Origin: Paulinella micropora
Lineage: Eukaryota > Cercozoa > Imbricatea > Euglyphida
Direction of reading: 5' to 3'
NCBI GenBank assembly: GCA_009731375.1
Contig: BJOX01000012.1
Coordinates: 1,344,183 to 1,372,782, forward strand
DNA length: 28,600 nt
Positions within the stretch are counted from its first letter, which is position 1, and every line of letters begins with the position of its first letter. Below, one piece after another: positions 10,105 to 19,574 of this stretch. The notes below the pieces were generated by a model. The model had not been told where the DNA came from. It worked only from the letters and a program-made list of their open reading frames with translations, and did no database searches. A program made the translations under genes and the position numbers.

Positions 10105-10125
10105 ATATATATATATATATATAAC
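9562..10125 (+). mobile_element. possible non-LTR element 3' end with (ATT)n tail
   Basis: About 425 bp of GC-richer unique sequence (9562-9987) end abruptly in (ATT)n at 9988-10060, followed by (AT)n to 10123. Unique sequence ending in a simple-repeat tail is the usual look of a LINE/SINE 3' end. The 5' side is lost in the gap. No reverse transcriptase sequence is visible. Only general structure supports this, and an intergenic fragment beside a microsatellite is the alternative. Confidence 0.3.
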
Positions 10126-10134
10126 ATCGATCAT

Positions 10135-10196
10135 AGTATTGGCTGAGAGCAAGAAGTTCAAAGTTAAGTTGAATGGTTTTGCCAATTGAACGTCCG
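10135..10196 (-). repeat. extra inverted copy of the MITE terminus
   Basis: The reverse complement of this stretch (ttcaattggcaaaaccattc and onward) resembles the left terminus of the element at 10197-10412. It lies head-to-head with that terminus, making a near-palindrome centred near 10202. It may be the remnant of a second element. Confidence 0.5.
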
Positions 10197-10412
10197 CAGT
10201 ATTACTGTGGACATTCAAGTGGCAAAACATTCAAACTTTGGCCTCATCTTTCTCAATCAATATTTGAGATAGAAATGCAGCGCACGCCATTGGAAAGCTC
10301 GTGTCCTAAGCTTTCAAATGCTGGCTTCAGCACAGTCGTATCACTTCCATTTATTAAGAAACATGAGATCAAAGTTGGATAGTTTGCCACTTGAATGTCC
10401 ACAGCAATACTG
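10197..10412. mobile_element. MITE-like element with ~64-bp terminal inverted repeats
   Basis: The left end (10197-10260) reads cagtattactgtggacattc, then aagtggcaaa, caaactttg and ctcat. The right end (10350-10412) is its imperfect reverse complement, ending gaatgtccacagcaatactg. About 90 bp lie between, with no coding capacity. This is the structure of a miniature inverted-repeat (foldback) transposable element. No clear target-site duplication was seen, partly because another terminus copy abuts the left end. Confidence 0.6.
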
Positions 10413-10563
10413 CTTACTGCATAGATTGTTGACATGGCAAGTGAGGAGTGAAGAAGCTTAGTCGTCAGATTTGCTTCAGAGTCTGGCGAGATGAGAAGGG
10501 AAGCATGAGTAGTAAAACAATATCAATTTACAATTCAATCCGGGCCTACTGCTAGACGTCTGC

Positions 10564-10877
10564 TCAATCCTTCTTCTGCCCTCTGCTAATCCAACTACGA
10601 AGCGCGTGAGAGAAAGTAGACACCATAGAGTGACTCGGAGATGGGGGATCAAGAAAGGACGAACCCTCAGGCGGAGTAGATATGGCCAAGGATGCTCGAG
10701 AAGAAGAAGGAGGCGGAGGAGGAGGAGGAGGAGGAGGAGGAGGAGAAGAAGAAGAAGAAGAAGAAGAAGAAGAAGAAGAAGAAGAAGAAGAAGAAGAAGA
10801 AGAAGAAGAAGACGATGAAGAAGATGATGAAGAAGAAGAAGAAGAAGAAGATGATGATGATGATGATGAAGAAGAAG

Positions 10878-10908
<31 letters not shown>

Positions 10909-10994
10909 GGTAGTAATGACGGGAGCAGCAGCAGCAGCAGAAACAGCAGAAGCAGCAGCAGCAGCAGCAACAGCAGAAGAAGAAGCAGAAGAAG

Positions 10995-11025
<31 letters not shown>

Positions 11026-11221
11026 GGTAGTAATGACGGGAGCAGCAGCAGCAGCAGAAACAGCAGAAGCAGCAGCAGCAGCAACAGCAGAAGAAGAAGC
11101 AGAAGAAGAAGAAGAAGAAGAAGAAGAAGAAGAAGAAGAAGAAGAAGAAGAAGAAGAAGAAGAAGAAGAAGAAGAAGAGGAAACATGCGCAGGAGGCGTG
11201 GCAAGCGCAAGCGCTTTCTTT
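10564..11221 (-). CDS. last exon of large low-complexity gene
   Basis: Acceptor CAACGGTCAG. The frame begins in phase 2 (A|AAG AAA GCG) as KKALALATPPAHV, then long poly-Ser runs. Two copies follow of a block SASSSAVAAAA...SAVSAAAAAPVITTT, then more Ser, a poly-Pro run, and a unique C-terminus SRASLAISTPPEGSSFLDPP...SWISRGQKKD with stop TGA at 10564-10566. An in-frame stop lies just upstream (TAG at 11236-11238), so entry must be by splicing. The poly-Ser/Ala style matches exon 16437-16893. The opposite strand is also open (Glu-rich, 10682-11284). I prefer the minus strand because of the splice site, the stop and the unique C-terminus. No catalytic domain is present. A disordered tail is likely. 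Confidence 0.5.
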
Positions 11222-11501
11222 CTGACCGTTGTCCGCTATATACACAACATGCATAGAAAGATAAAAAATACAAACATATTTTAAGATTGTTTTTGTCAAA
11301 CCATGCAAGCATAAACATAAATAATACAAATATAATATTCATACAAACATAAAAGATACTTTTCTCCTGTCTGCGGTTCGCTACAGTCGGATAAACATAC
11401 AACATGCGTACATACATAAAACACATACATACATGATTCAATGCAACGTTTACAACCACATACTGCACACGTATGTTAAATGCATATACATGTTACATTA
11501 C

Positions 11502-11520
11502 CTTGGCGCGAGGGGGCAGG
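11502..11520 (-). CDS. candidate 19-nt microexon
   Basis: Acceptor TTCTCGTTTCAG and donor CGCCAAG|GTAATG are both strong. In phase 1 to 2 it links the 11.8-kb exon to the last exon without breaking the frame. All three frames are open over 19 nt, so phase is weak evidence here. The surroundings are CATA repeats. Confidence 0.4.
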
Positions 11521-11552
11521 CTGAAACGAGAACTTGCTGACGCCTACATTAC

Positions 11553-11618
11553 GTGCATACATACATACACACATACATACATACCATACATACATACATA
11601 CATATATACATATATACA

Positions 11619-11649
<31 letters not shown>

Positions 11650-11789
11650 GCATAAAAACATGCACAGAGACATACATAGAGACATACATGCACTCATACA
11701 TACATATATACATACATACATGCATACATACATATACATACATACATACATACATACATACAAACATACATACATACATACGTACATAC
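11553..11789. repeat. (CATA)n array
   Basis: TACA/CATA tetranucleotide repeat with ATAT and GAGA interruptions. On the gene strand it is (TGTA)n. It is presumed intronic between the 30-nt and 19-nt candidate exons. Confidence 0.9.
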
Positions 11790-11819
11790 CCCAGATGAGG
11801 ATGCCGGAGACATCTGAGA
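11790..11819 (-). CDS. candidate 30-nt exon
   Basis: Unique island between CATA arrays, with acceptor ACCCTGAGCAG and donor CTGGG|GTATGT. It is 30 nt and leaves phase unchanged. All three frames are open, e.g. SQMSPASSSG in phase 0. Phase 1 is needed for the chain 12258-12276, 11790-11819, 11502-11520, last exon. The acceptor lacks a good pyrimidine tract. Confidence 0.35.
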
Positions 11820-11835
11820 CTGCTCAGGGTCGTGC

Positions 11836-12257
11836 TACATACATACATACATACATACATACATACATACATACACAGACACAGACACAGACAGACAGAC
11901 AGACAGACAGAGACAGACAGAGAGACAGACAGGCATGCATGCAGACAGACAGACAGACAGACATACATGCATGCATGCATGCATGCATGCATACATACAT
12001 ACATACATACATACATACATACATACATACATACATACATACATACATACGTACGTACGTACGTACGTACATACATACATACATACATACATACATTACA
12101 TTACATTACATTACATTACATTACATTACATTACATTACATTACATTACATTACATTACATTACATATACATACATACATACATACATACATACATACAT
12201 ACTCTCTCTCTCTCTCTCCCCCCCGCCCCCCCCCTCTCTCTCTCTCTCCATACATAC
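11836..12257. repeat. CATA, CAGA, TTACA and CT repeats
   Basis: Successive blocks of (CATA)n, (CAGA)n at about 11876-11965, (GCAT)n, (CATA)n, (GTAC)n near 12050-12068, (TTACA)n at about 12094-12165, (CATA)n, then CT with C runs at 12203-12248. On the gene strand this is presumed intron. Confidence 0.9.
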
Positions 12258-12276
12258 CGCCGTGGACGTCAAGGGA
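12258..12276 (-). CDS. candidate microexon or end of a longer exon
   Basis: Donor GGCG|GTATGT. Acceptor CTCCTTCCTGGGCAG follows a long pyrimidine tract. In phase 0 to 1 it encodes SLDVHG and joins 13995-14156 to 11790-11819 in frame. An alternative acceptor 15 nt upstream (CATCATAG) gives the same phase. A longer exon, 12258-12361 from acceptor TATATCTAG (phase 1 to 0), encodes [14 protein letters not shown] then [10 protein letters not shown], but it fits the chain less well. Confidence 0.4.
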
Positions 12277-12316
12277 CTGCCCAGGAAGGAGCTATGATGA
12301 GAACAGGAGGAAACCG

Positions 12317-12372
12317 AGGTGGAGAGATAGGGCTTTAACATAGGAGCGGAGGCAGGCGACTCTAGATATACG

Positions 12373-12447
<75 letters not shown>

Positions 12448-12448
12448 G

Positions 12449-12484
<36 letters not shown>

Positions 12485-12485
12485 C

Positions 12486-12556
<71 letters not shown>

Positions 12557-12641
12557 GAGAGAGATAGATAGATACACACATACATACGTGGAGAGATAGG
12601 GGTTTAACATAGGAGCGGAGGCCGGCGACTCTACATATACG

Positions 12642-12717
<76 letters not shown>

Positions 12718-12765
12718 GAGGTAGGGCGTTAACACGGGAGCGAGGCCGGCGATTCTACATATACG

Positions 12766-12860
<95 letters not shown>

Positions 12861-12869
12861 TTAGTTTGT

Positions 12870-12932
<63 letters not shown>

Positions 12933-12976
12933 GTAGGTAGGTAGGTAGGTAGGTAGGTAGGTAGGTAGATAGGTAG
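12317..12976. repeat. GATA array with a ~55-bp block in three copies
   Basis: (GATA)n interrupted by three related blocks at 12317-12372, 12589-12643 and 12717-12769. Each reads gagagatagg...tttaacataggagcgg...ggcgactcta...atacgtagata, and copy 3 is the most diverged. It changes to (GGTA)n at 12932-12966. Block plus GATA seems to be a tandemly duplicated unit. Copy 1 overlaps the candidate exon region at 12.3 kb. Confidence 0.85.
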
Positions 12977-13470
12977 ATACATACATGCATACATACACTC
13001 ATAATATTCACATACACACACACACACATACATACATACATACATACATATGTACATACATACATACATACATACATACATACATACATACATTCACACA
13101 TACATACACACACGTACATACACACACGTACATACATACATACATACATACATACATACATACACACACACACGTACATACACACACGTACATACACACA
13201 CGTACATACATACATACATACATACATACATACATAACACACACACACACATACATACATACATACATACACACACACACATATAAATACAATACATACA
13301 CACATACATAGATACACACATACATACATACATACATACATACATACATACATAAACACACGTACATACGTACATACACACACGTACATACATACATACA
13401 TACATACATACATACACACATACACACATACATACATACATACATACATACATACATACATACATACATA
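12977..13470. repeat. (CATA)n/(CA)n array
   Basis: TACA tetranucleotide repeat mixed with (CA)n and ACGTAC segments. No unique coding sequence. Confidence 0.9.
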
Positions 13471-13745
13471 CGCATGCATAAATTACCTGATGTGTGCGTG
13501 GAAGGGGTGAGATTACACATACGTACATACATACATACATATACATACATACATACATACATACGCATGCATAAATTACCTGATGTGTGCGTGGAAGGGG
13601 TGAGATTAGTACATGCATACATACATACATACATACATACATACATACACACATACATACATACATACATACATACATACATACATACATACATACATAC
13701 GCATGCATAAATTACCTGATGTGTGCGTGGAAGGGGTGAGATTAG

Positions 13746-13779
<34 letters not shown>

Positions 13780-13787
13780 TACATACA

Positions 13788-13818
<31 letters not shown>

Positions 13819-13868
13819 CGCATGGATAAATTACCTGATGTGTGCGTGGAAGGGGTGAGATTAGTACT
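13471..13868 (-). repeat. four copies of a block with abutting 3' and 5' splice-site motifs
   Basis: A block of about 45-50 bp occurs at 13471-13515, 13564-13612, 13700-13748 and 13819-13868, separated by CATA repeats. On the gene strand copies 2-4 read TACTAATCTCACCCC, then ttccacg, then ACATCAG|GTAATTTATG. That is a branch-point-like TACTAAT, a pyrimidine-rich stretch, a 3' splice site, and at once a 5' splice site. Copy 1 has lost the TAC. It lies in the presumed intron between 13995 and 12276. Confidence 0.8.
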
Positions 13869-13950
13869 CACATACTGAATGACGTCATCAGCCTATATTA
13901 TTTTATATGTAATACATATAAGTAGCAAAATAATGTAAATCTTGTTTACC

Positions 13951-13990
<40 letters not shown>

Positions 13991-13994
13991 ATAC

Positions 13995-14156
13995 CTTGAA
14001 CCCGGGGAAGGTCGGGACATGGTCCTCCTCATCCTCTTCCTCTTCTTCTTCCTCTTCCTGCTGGCCAGCTACTTGTTTTTGTCTATTCTCTCCTCCCTCT
14101 TCTTCATTTTCGTCAGGCTGTGAGCCGGATGCCTCTGTGGGCTGTTTAGCCGCCGC
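13995..14156 (-). CDS. internal exon, acidic Glu-rich
   Basis: Acceptor GTCTCGGTAG, donor GGGTTCAAG|GTATAG. It is 54 codons, phase 0 to 0, matching the phase-0 end of exon 14656-15094. It encodes AAAKQPTEASGSQPDENEEE, a Glu-rich run ending DEEDHVPTFPGFK. It has no ATG and so is easily missed. The sequence is highly acidic and probably disordered. Flanks are a (GA)n tract and an AGCT-rich minisatellite, both presumed intronic. Confidence 0.6.
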
Positions 14157-14180
14157 CTACCGAGACCCAGAGATAATTAT

Positions 14181-14645
14181 ATGGATAGGCAGGTAGGTAG
14201 ATAGCTAGCTAAATAGCTAGCTAGCTAGATAGCTATTTATACAGCAAAAGATAAATATGTGGATAGGCAGGTAGTAGGTAGATAGCTAGCTAAATAGCTA
14301 GCTAGCTAGATAGCTATTTACATAGCTACAGATAAATATATGGATAGGCAAGTAGGTAGATAGCTAGCTAAATAGCTAGCTAGCTAGATAGATATATTTA
14401 TATAGCTATAGATAAATATATGGATAGGCAGGTAGGTAGAGAGCTAGCTAAATAGCTAGCTAGCTAGATAGCTATTTATATAGCTATAGAAATATATGGA
14501 TAGGCAGGTAGGTAGATAGCTAGCTAAATAGCTAGCTAGCTAGATAGCTACTTATATCTACAGATAAATATATGGATAGGCAGGTAGGTAGATAGCTAGC
14601 TAAATAGCTAGCTAGCTAGGTAGCTATTTATATACCTAGATAGAT
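14181..14645. repeat. ~78-bp AGCT-rich minisatellite
   Basis: Six tandem copies starting at about 14183, 14261, 14342, 14422, 14498 and 14574 (period 76-81 bp). Each begins ggataggcaggtaggtaga and contains a palindromic core of GCTAGCTA units (tagctagctaaatagctagc), able to form hairpins. It sits within the intron between exons 14656-15094 and 13995-14156. Confidence 0.9.
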
Positions 14646-14655
14646 AGATCGATAC

Positions 14656-15094
14656 CTCATCACGTGCTGTTATCCCGACCGGGCCGGCGGCCGGCGCGGG
14701 TGCGGCCGGCCCGAACAATGACGCGGGGGGTAACGATCGTGGCGGTAGCACCAGCGGCGGTTTTGCCAGGTAGCCAAACATAGCCGCCGGGGTAGTAGTC
14801 TGGTTGATTTTGTTTTCCTGGAGCGAGGAGATGTAGGACGCCACACCCCGCACGGGCCTGCTCTGCTGTGGCTGTGGATGCTGTGGCTGCTGCTGCTGCT
14901 GCTGAGTGCTGTGTTCTGGTTGTTGTTGTTGACTGAAGTACTGCGGTTCACTGCTGTGTTCTGGCCGCTGTGGACTCTGGTGCTCCTGCTGCTGCTGCTG
15001 TCGTTGTTGCTCTGAGTGGTGGTTTTGAGACTGCTGTGACGGCACCGCTTGCGACACCTCCACTTCGGAAGTCTCCCCTACCGACCGCTGCGAG
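14656..15094 (-). CDS. internal exon, Gln-rich, with SVGETSEV motif
   Basis: Acceptor ATCTAATCAG, donor GATGAG|GTATCG. 146 codons in phase 2 to 0. It starts [18 protein letters not shown], continues as a Gln/His/Pro-rich tract with several poly-Gln runs, then a less simple part (RPVRGVASYISSLQENK, MFGYLAKPPLVLPP) and an Ala/Pro end. The opening motif repeats that of exon 16114-16174, so the two exons are paralogous at their 5' ends. Poly-Gln plus Pro/Ala is common in transcriptional regulators. No enzyme motif is seen. Confidence 0.6.
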
Positions 15095-15132
15095 CTGATT
15101 AGATATAGATGCAAACATGCGCATATATACAT

Positions 15133-15138
<6 letters not shown>

Positions 15139-15181
<43 letters not shown>

Positions 15182-15183
15182 GG

Positions 15184-15272
<89 letters not shown>
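15139..15272. repeat. (GA)n tract entering gap
   Basis: GA dinucleotide array ending in the N run. The matching (GA)n at 16041-16106 leaves the gap, so the gap is probably all or mostly GA repeat within an intron. Confidence 0.9.
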
Positions 15273-16040
15273 NNNNNNNNNNNNNNNNNNNNNNNNNNNN
15301 NNNNNNNNNNNNNNNNNNNNNNNNNNNNNNNNNNNNNNNNNNNNNNNNNNNNNNNNNNNNNNNNNNNNNNNNNNNNNNNNNNNNNNNNNNNNNNNNNNNN
15401 NNNNNNNNNNNNNNNNNNNNNNNNNNNNNNNNNNNNNNNNNNNNNNNNNNNNNNNNNNNNNNNNNNNNNNNNNNNNNNNNNNNNNNNNNNNNNNNNNNNN
15501 NNNNNNNNNNNNNNNNNNNNNNNNNNNNNNNNNNNNNNNNNNNNNNNNNNNNNNNNNNNNNNNNNNNNNNNNNNNNNNNNNNNNNNNNNNNNNNNNNNNN
15601 NNNNNNNNNNNNNNNNNNNNNNNNNNNNNNNNNNNNNNNNNNNNNNNNNNNNNNNNNNNNNNNNNNNNNNNNNNNNNNNNNNNNNNNNNNNNNNNNNNNN
15701 NNNNNNNNNNNNNNNNNNNNNNNNNNNNNNNNNNNNNNNNNNNNNNNNNNNNNNNNNNNNNNNNNNNNNNNNNNNNNNNNNNNNNNNNNNNNNNNNNNNN
15801 NNNNNNNNNNNNNNNNNNNNNNNNNNNNNNNNNNNNNNNNNNNNNNNNNNNNNNNNNNNNNNNNNNNNNNNNNNNNNNNNNNNNNNNNNNNNNNNNNNNN
15901 NNNNNNNNNNNNNNNNNNNNNNNNNNNNNNNNNNNNNNNNNNNNNNNNNNNNNNNNNNNNNNNNNNNNNNNNNNNNNNNNNNNNNNNNNNNNNNNNNNNN
16001 NNNNNNNNNNNNNNNNNNNNNNNNNNNNNNNNNNNNNNNN
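15273..16040. other. assembly gap (N)
   Basis: 768 undetermined bases inside a (GA)n tract. Confidence 0.99.
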
Positions 16041-16111
<71 letters not shown>

Positions 16112-16113
16112 AC

Positions 16114-16174
16114 CTGGCTTCCGGCTGCGTAATAAGTTGTGATTGCGACACCCCCACTTCTGATGTCTCACCCA
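16114..16174 (-). CDS. internal exon with [12 protein letters not shown] motif
   Basis: 61 nt, acceptor CTGTCTGTCTGTCAG, donor GAAGCCAG|GTTGTC, phase 1 to 2. It encodes [20 protein letters not shown], with the first residue split across the junction. Phases match exon 16437-16893 (ends +1) and exon 14656-15094 (takes +2). The motif GETSEVxVSQ is shared with exon 14656-15094. The pyrimidine tract of the acceptor is formed by the (TGTC)n and (TATC)n microsatellite itself. Confidence 0.6.
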
Positions 16175-16205
16175 CTGACAGACAGACAGACAAACAGACA
16201 GACAA

Positions 16206-16269
<64 letters not shown>

Positions 16270-16289
16270 GTAGATAGATAGATAGATAC

Positions 16290-16338
<49 letters not shown>

Positions 16339-16365
16339 CAGATAGATGGATAGATATATAGATAT

Positions 16366-16429
<64 letters not shown>

Positions 16430-16434
16430 GTCTC
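16175..16434. repeat. (GACA)n/(GATA)n array, intronic
   Basis: CAGA repeat at 16180-16237, then GATA repeat to 16431. On the gene strand it is (TGTC)n/(TATC)n between two well-supported splice sites. Confidence 0.9.
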
Positions 16435-16436
16435 AC

Positions 16437-16602
16437 CCTCTCTTTTCTGTTCACCTGCATCTTCCTCCGCGTCTGCACCTGCTTTGTCATGTTGCTCCAC
16501 GGCTTGACTAGGAGAGTCAGTTGGCGAGACGATGATCTCTGAGCTTGTCTGCGGTGCAGGAGCGCTGCCGTCTTGCGATTGGACTTCTGCTGCTGCTGCT
16601 CT

Positions 16603-16655
<53 letters not shown>

Positions 16656-16893
16656 TAGCTGCTGCTGCGGACGATGCTGCTGGTGATGAGGAGGAAGAAG
16701 GGGAGGAGGAGGAGGAGGAGGAGGAGGAGGAGGAGGAGGAGGAAGAAGAAGAAGAAGAAGAAGAAGAAGAAGAAGAAGAAGAAGAAGAAGAAGAAGAAGA
16801 AGAAGAAGAGGCAGGCGGATGCGGTGAAGAAGATATAGGCGCGAAGTTAGCATCCGCCAAAGATATGTTTGCATACCAAGGCAACTTATTCTC
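16437..16893 (-). CDS. internal exon, poly-Ser/Ala
   Basis: Acceptor TATGCTCAG, donor GAGAGG|GTGAGA. 152 codons plus one base, phase 0 to 1. It starts [20 protein letters not shown], followed by very long poly-Ser tracts with Pro and Ala interruptions ([10 protein letters not shown]). A unique acidic end follows, with [20 protein letters not shown] and [20 protein letters not shown]. The repeats inside are TCT/TCC and TCA codons, read as a coding microsatellite. Flanking (TATC)n arrays are intronic. Probably a disordered linker or activation-type region. Function unknown. Confidence 0.6.
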
Positions 16894-16905
16894 CTGAGCA
16901 TACAG

Positions 16906-16907
<2 letters not shown>

Positions 16908-16954
<47 letters not shown>

Positions 16955-16972
16955 TATAGATATATAGGTAGG

Positions 16973-17017
<45 letters not shown>

Positions 17018-17042
17018 GGATGGATGGAAGGATGGATGGATG

Positions 17043-17086
<44 letters not shown>

Positions 17087-17112
17087 TATAGATAGATAGG
17101 TAGGTAGGTAGG

Positions 17113-17181
<69 letters not shown>

Positions 17182-17331
17182 TGATGGAAGAAGAAAAAGA
17201 AGAAGAAGAAGAAGAAGAAGAAGAAGAAGAAGAAGAAGAAGAAGAAGAGGAGGAGGAGGAGGAGGAGGAAGAGGAAGAGGAAGAAGAAGAAGAAGAAGAA
17301 GAAGAAGAAGAAGAAGAAGAAGAAGAAGAAG
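16908..17331. repeat. (GATA)n and (GAA)n arrays, intronic
   Basis: GATA repeat with GGAT and GGTA interruptions at 16908-17183, then GAA/GGA trinucleotides at 17187-17331. On the gene strand these are TATC and TTC/TCC, giving a strong pyrimidine content across the intron. Confidence 0.85.
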
Positions 17332-17334
17332 CAC

Positions 17335-17400
17335 CGCTTGTGCCTGTGTTTTGAGCATGGCGGTCAATCTTCGAATCTTCTCTTCTGCCTCGCGTACCTC
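17335..17400 (-). CDS. 66-nt exon, charged helix
   Basis: Acceptor CGTTCTCTGTAG, donor CAAGCG|GTGCTT. 22 codons, phase 0 to 0, agreeing with both neighbours (18264 end and 16893 start). It encodes [20 protein letters not shown], an amphipathic charged helix with heptad-like spacing of I, L, M and L, probably coiled coil. The intron after it is a CTT/TATC repeat. Confidence 0.55.
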
Positions 17401-17433
17401 CTACAGAGAACGAAGAACAGCCATGAGATTGTT

Positions 17434-17450
17434 GTCTCTCTCTCTCTCTC

Positions 17451-17499
<49 letters not shown>

Positions 17500-17525
17500 T
17501 TCTCTCTCTCTCTCTCTCTCTCTCT
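17434..17525. repeat. (CT)n entering gap
   Basis: CT dinucleotide tract with CTAT and TTCC interruptions, truncated by the N run 17526-18184. Confidence 0.9.
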
Positions 17526-18184
17526 NNNNNNNNNNNNNNNNNNNNNNNNNNNNNNNNNNNNNNNNNNNNNNNNNNNNNNNNNNNNNNNNNNNNNNNNNNN
17601 NNNNNNNNNNNNNNNNNNNNNNNNNNNNNNNNNNNNNNNNNNNNNNNNNNNNNNNNNNNNNNNNNNNNNNNNNNNNNNNNNNNNNNNNNNNNNNNNNNNN
17701 NNNNNNNNNNNNNNNNNNNNNNNNNNNNNNNNNNNNNNNNNNNNNNNNNNNNNNNNNNNNNNNNNNNNNNNNNNNNNNNNNNNNNNNNNNNNNNNNNNNN
17801 NNNNNNNNNNNNNNNNNNNNNNNNNNNNNNNNNNNNNNNNNNNNNNNNNNNNNNNNNNNNNNNNNNNNNNNNNNNNNNNNNNNNNNNNNNNNNNNNNNNN
17901 NNNNNNNNNNNNNNNNNNNNNNNNNNNNNNNNNNNNNNNNNNNNNNNNNNNNNNNNNNNNNNNNNNNNNNNNNNNNNNNNNNNNNNNNNNNNNNNNNNNN
18001 NNNNNNNNNNNNNNNNNNNNNNNNNNNNNNNNNNNNNNNNNNNNNNNNNNNNNNNNNNNNNNNNNNNNNNNNNNNNNNNNNNNNNNNNNNNNNNNNNNNN
18101 NNNNNNNNNNNNNNNNNNNNNNNNNNNNNNNNNNNNNNNNNNNNNNNNNNNNNNNNNNNNNNNNNNNNNNNNNNNNNNNNNNNN
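17526..18184. other. assembly gap (N)
   Basis: 659 undetermined bases, entered from (CT)n and left through poly-C (18185-18205) and (CT)n/(CA)n. Confidence 0.99.
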
Positions 18185-18204
18185 CCCCCCCCCCCCCCCC
18201 CCCC

Positions 18205-18263
<59 letters not shown>

Positions 18264-18404
18264 CTGCTCGTGGGCAGTAGGCGTTGGCGGGCTTCGTGCC
18301 GGGACGATATAGGGAAAAGGAGCGCCGGGGGGCGGAGGGAAAGGGGGCAGTGCAAGCGAAGATAGGGATAGGGGAGGGGAAGGAGGAGATGGCGGTGGCC
18401 GCTC

Positions 18405-18503
<99 letters not shown>

Positions 18504-19348
18504 TGCGGTTGTGGTGGTGCAGGTCGTGTTGGTCGCGGTGGTATTGGCAGCACTAACCGTTGTAGCAGGGGTAGCAATCTGCGACGCGTGCTTCTTCTCT
18601 TTTGCCTCTTCTTCTTTTTGCTCACTTTCCGTCGCTGGCCTGGCCACTTGCTCTTTCTCGTCTCCCTCTTCTGCTTGCTGCCGCTCCCTGGCCTCTAAAG
18701 CTTCCTCTACTTTCCCTTCGCTTTGCTCCCGCTGCTCTTGCTGTATGGCCGCAGTTTCCCCTTCAGCTCCCTTCTGGCCCCGATGTCTGCCCTCTCCAGC
18801 TGCCCTTCCCCTCCCTCGCTTGGCCTTCCCTTTGCCTCTTCCCCGTTTTGTCTCTCCTTCCTCCACCGCTGCTGCCTCCTGCACTTTTTCTTTCGCTGCG
18901 GCTGCTGCTGCCTCCTGCACTTTTTCTTTCGCTGCGGCTGCTGCTGCCTTCTTTTGGGCGTGCGTGACAGCCGCCATCCCTGTTGTCAGGTCCACGTCCA
19001 CCACCTCGGCTTCCACTTCTTCTGTGCTCCTCGCTGCTTTGTGTTTCCGTTTCCTCTTCCCTCTTCTAGCCCCCTTTTGCGGTTGTTGCAGCTCTTTTAC
19101 CTCTTGCTGCTCTGCTCTTCTCTTTTTGGCCCCGTTAGCCGCTTCTTGTTCCTTTGTTGGTCTCCTTTCGGCCCTTTTAGGTGCTTCTTGTTCCTTGCTT
19201 CCAGCTGACAGCGCATCCTCTTTTTCTTTGCTCGATGGCGGTGGGGTCATGAGCTCCTTGCTCGGGCCCTCGCCTTCCCTTTGTTCACTCTGCTCTGTCT
19301 CCGGCTCGCTCACAGCGCCTAAGCCTTCCTCGTCATGAGTGAAGGGGC
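18264..19348 (-). CDS. large internal exon, charged repeat-rich
   Basis: Acceptor TCTGTTCTCAG, donor CACGAGCAG|GTGCGT. 361 codons in phase 1 to 0. It starts PFTHDEEGLGAVSEPETEQ, then is Lys/Glu/Gln-rich with a basic stretch (GARRGKRKRKHKAA). A duplicated Ala-rich 14-mer follows (AAAAAAKEKVQEAA twice), then RGRGKGKAKRGRGRA, an RG/KG patch of the nucleic-acid-binding kind, and an acidic helix-prone part. A poly-Thr tract (ACT codons) and a Pro-rich end complete it. The long open frame on the other strand is a shadow. A nuclear, RNA- or chromatin-associated disordered protein is an inference from composition only. Confidence 0.6.
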
Positions 19349-19389
19349 CTGAGAACAGATATGTAGACTTACATTTGCTTTTATGAAGA

Positions 19390-19533
19390 GAGGGAGAGAG
19401 CAAGGTCTATCTCTGCTCTCTCTCTCTCTCTCTCTCTCGCTGTCTCTCTCTCTGTCTCTCTCTCTGTGTCTCTCTCTCTCTCTGGCCTGTGACAAAGCTG
19501 AGCTTGGCTTCCTCCTCCTCCGCACGCCGCCTC

Positions 19534-19574
<41 letters not shown>

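Noticed and set aside
10682-11284. Plus-strand Glu/Ala-rich frame starting MAKDAREEE
   Set aside because: It has an ATG and is open, but the minus strand gives a splice acceptor, a phase match, a stop and a unique C-terminus. Kept as an alternative only.
13471-13868. CRISPR-like array (four conserved blocks at irregular spacing)
   Set aside because: The spacers are CATA microsatellite, spacing varies, and the genome is eukaryotic. Splice-site content explains the block better.
11534-13871. Long open frames translating to YIHT, MYVC or LSIY repeats on both strands
   Set aside because: They are pure translations of CATA and GATA microsatellites, open in several frames at once, and show no start context or unique sequence.
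15099-18625. Very long minus-strand frames of 400-600 codons crossing N gaps
   Set aside because: They are open only because N codons and repeats contain no stops. The real signal in them is the short unique islands with splice sites.
18499-19338. 279-codon plus-strand frame opposite the charged exon
   Set aside because: Cys/Ser/Leu-rich shadow of the Lys/Glu/Ala-rich minus-strand exon, which has correct splice borders and phase.
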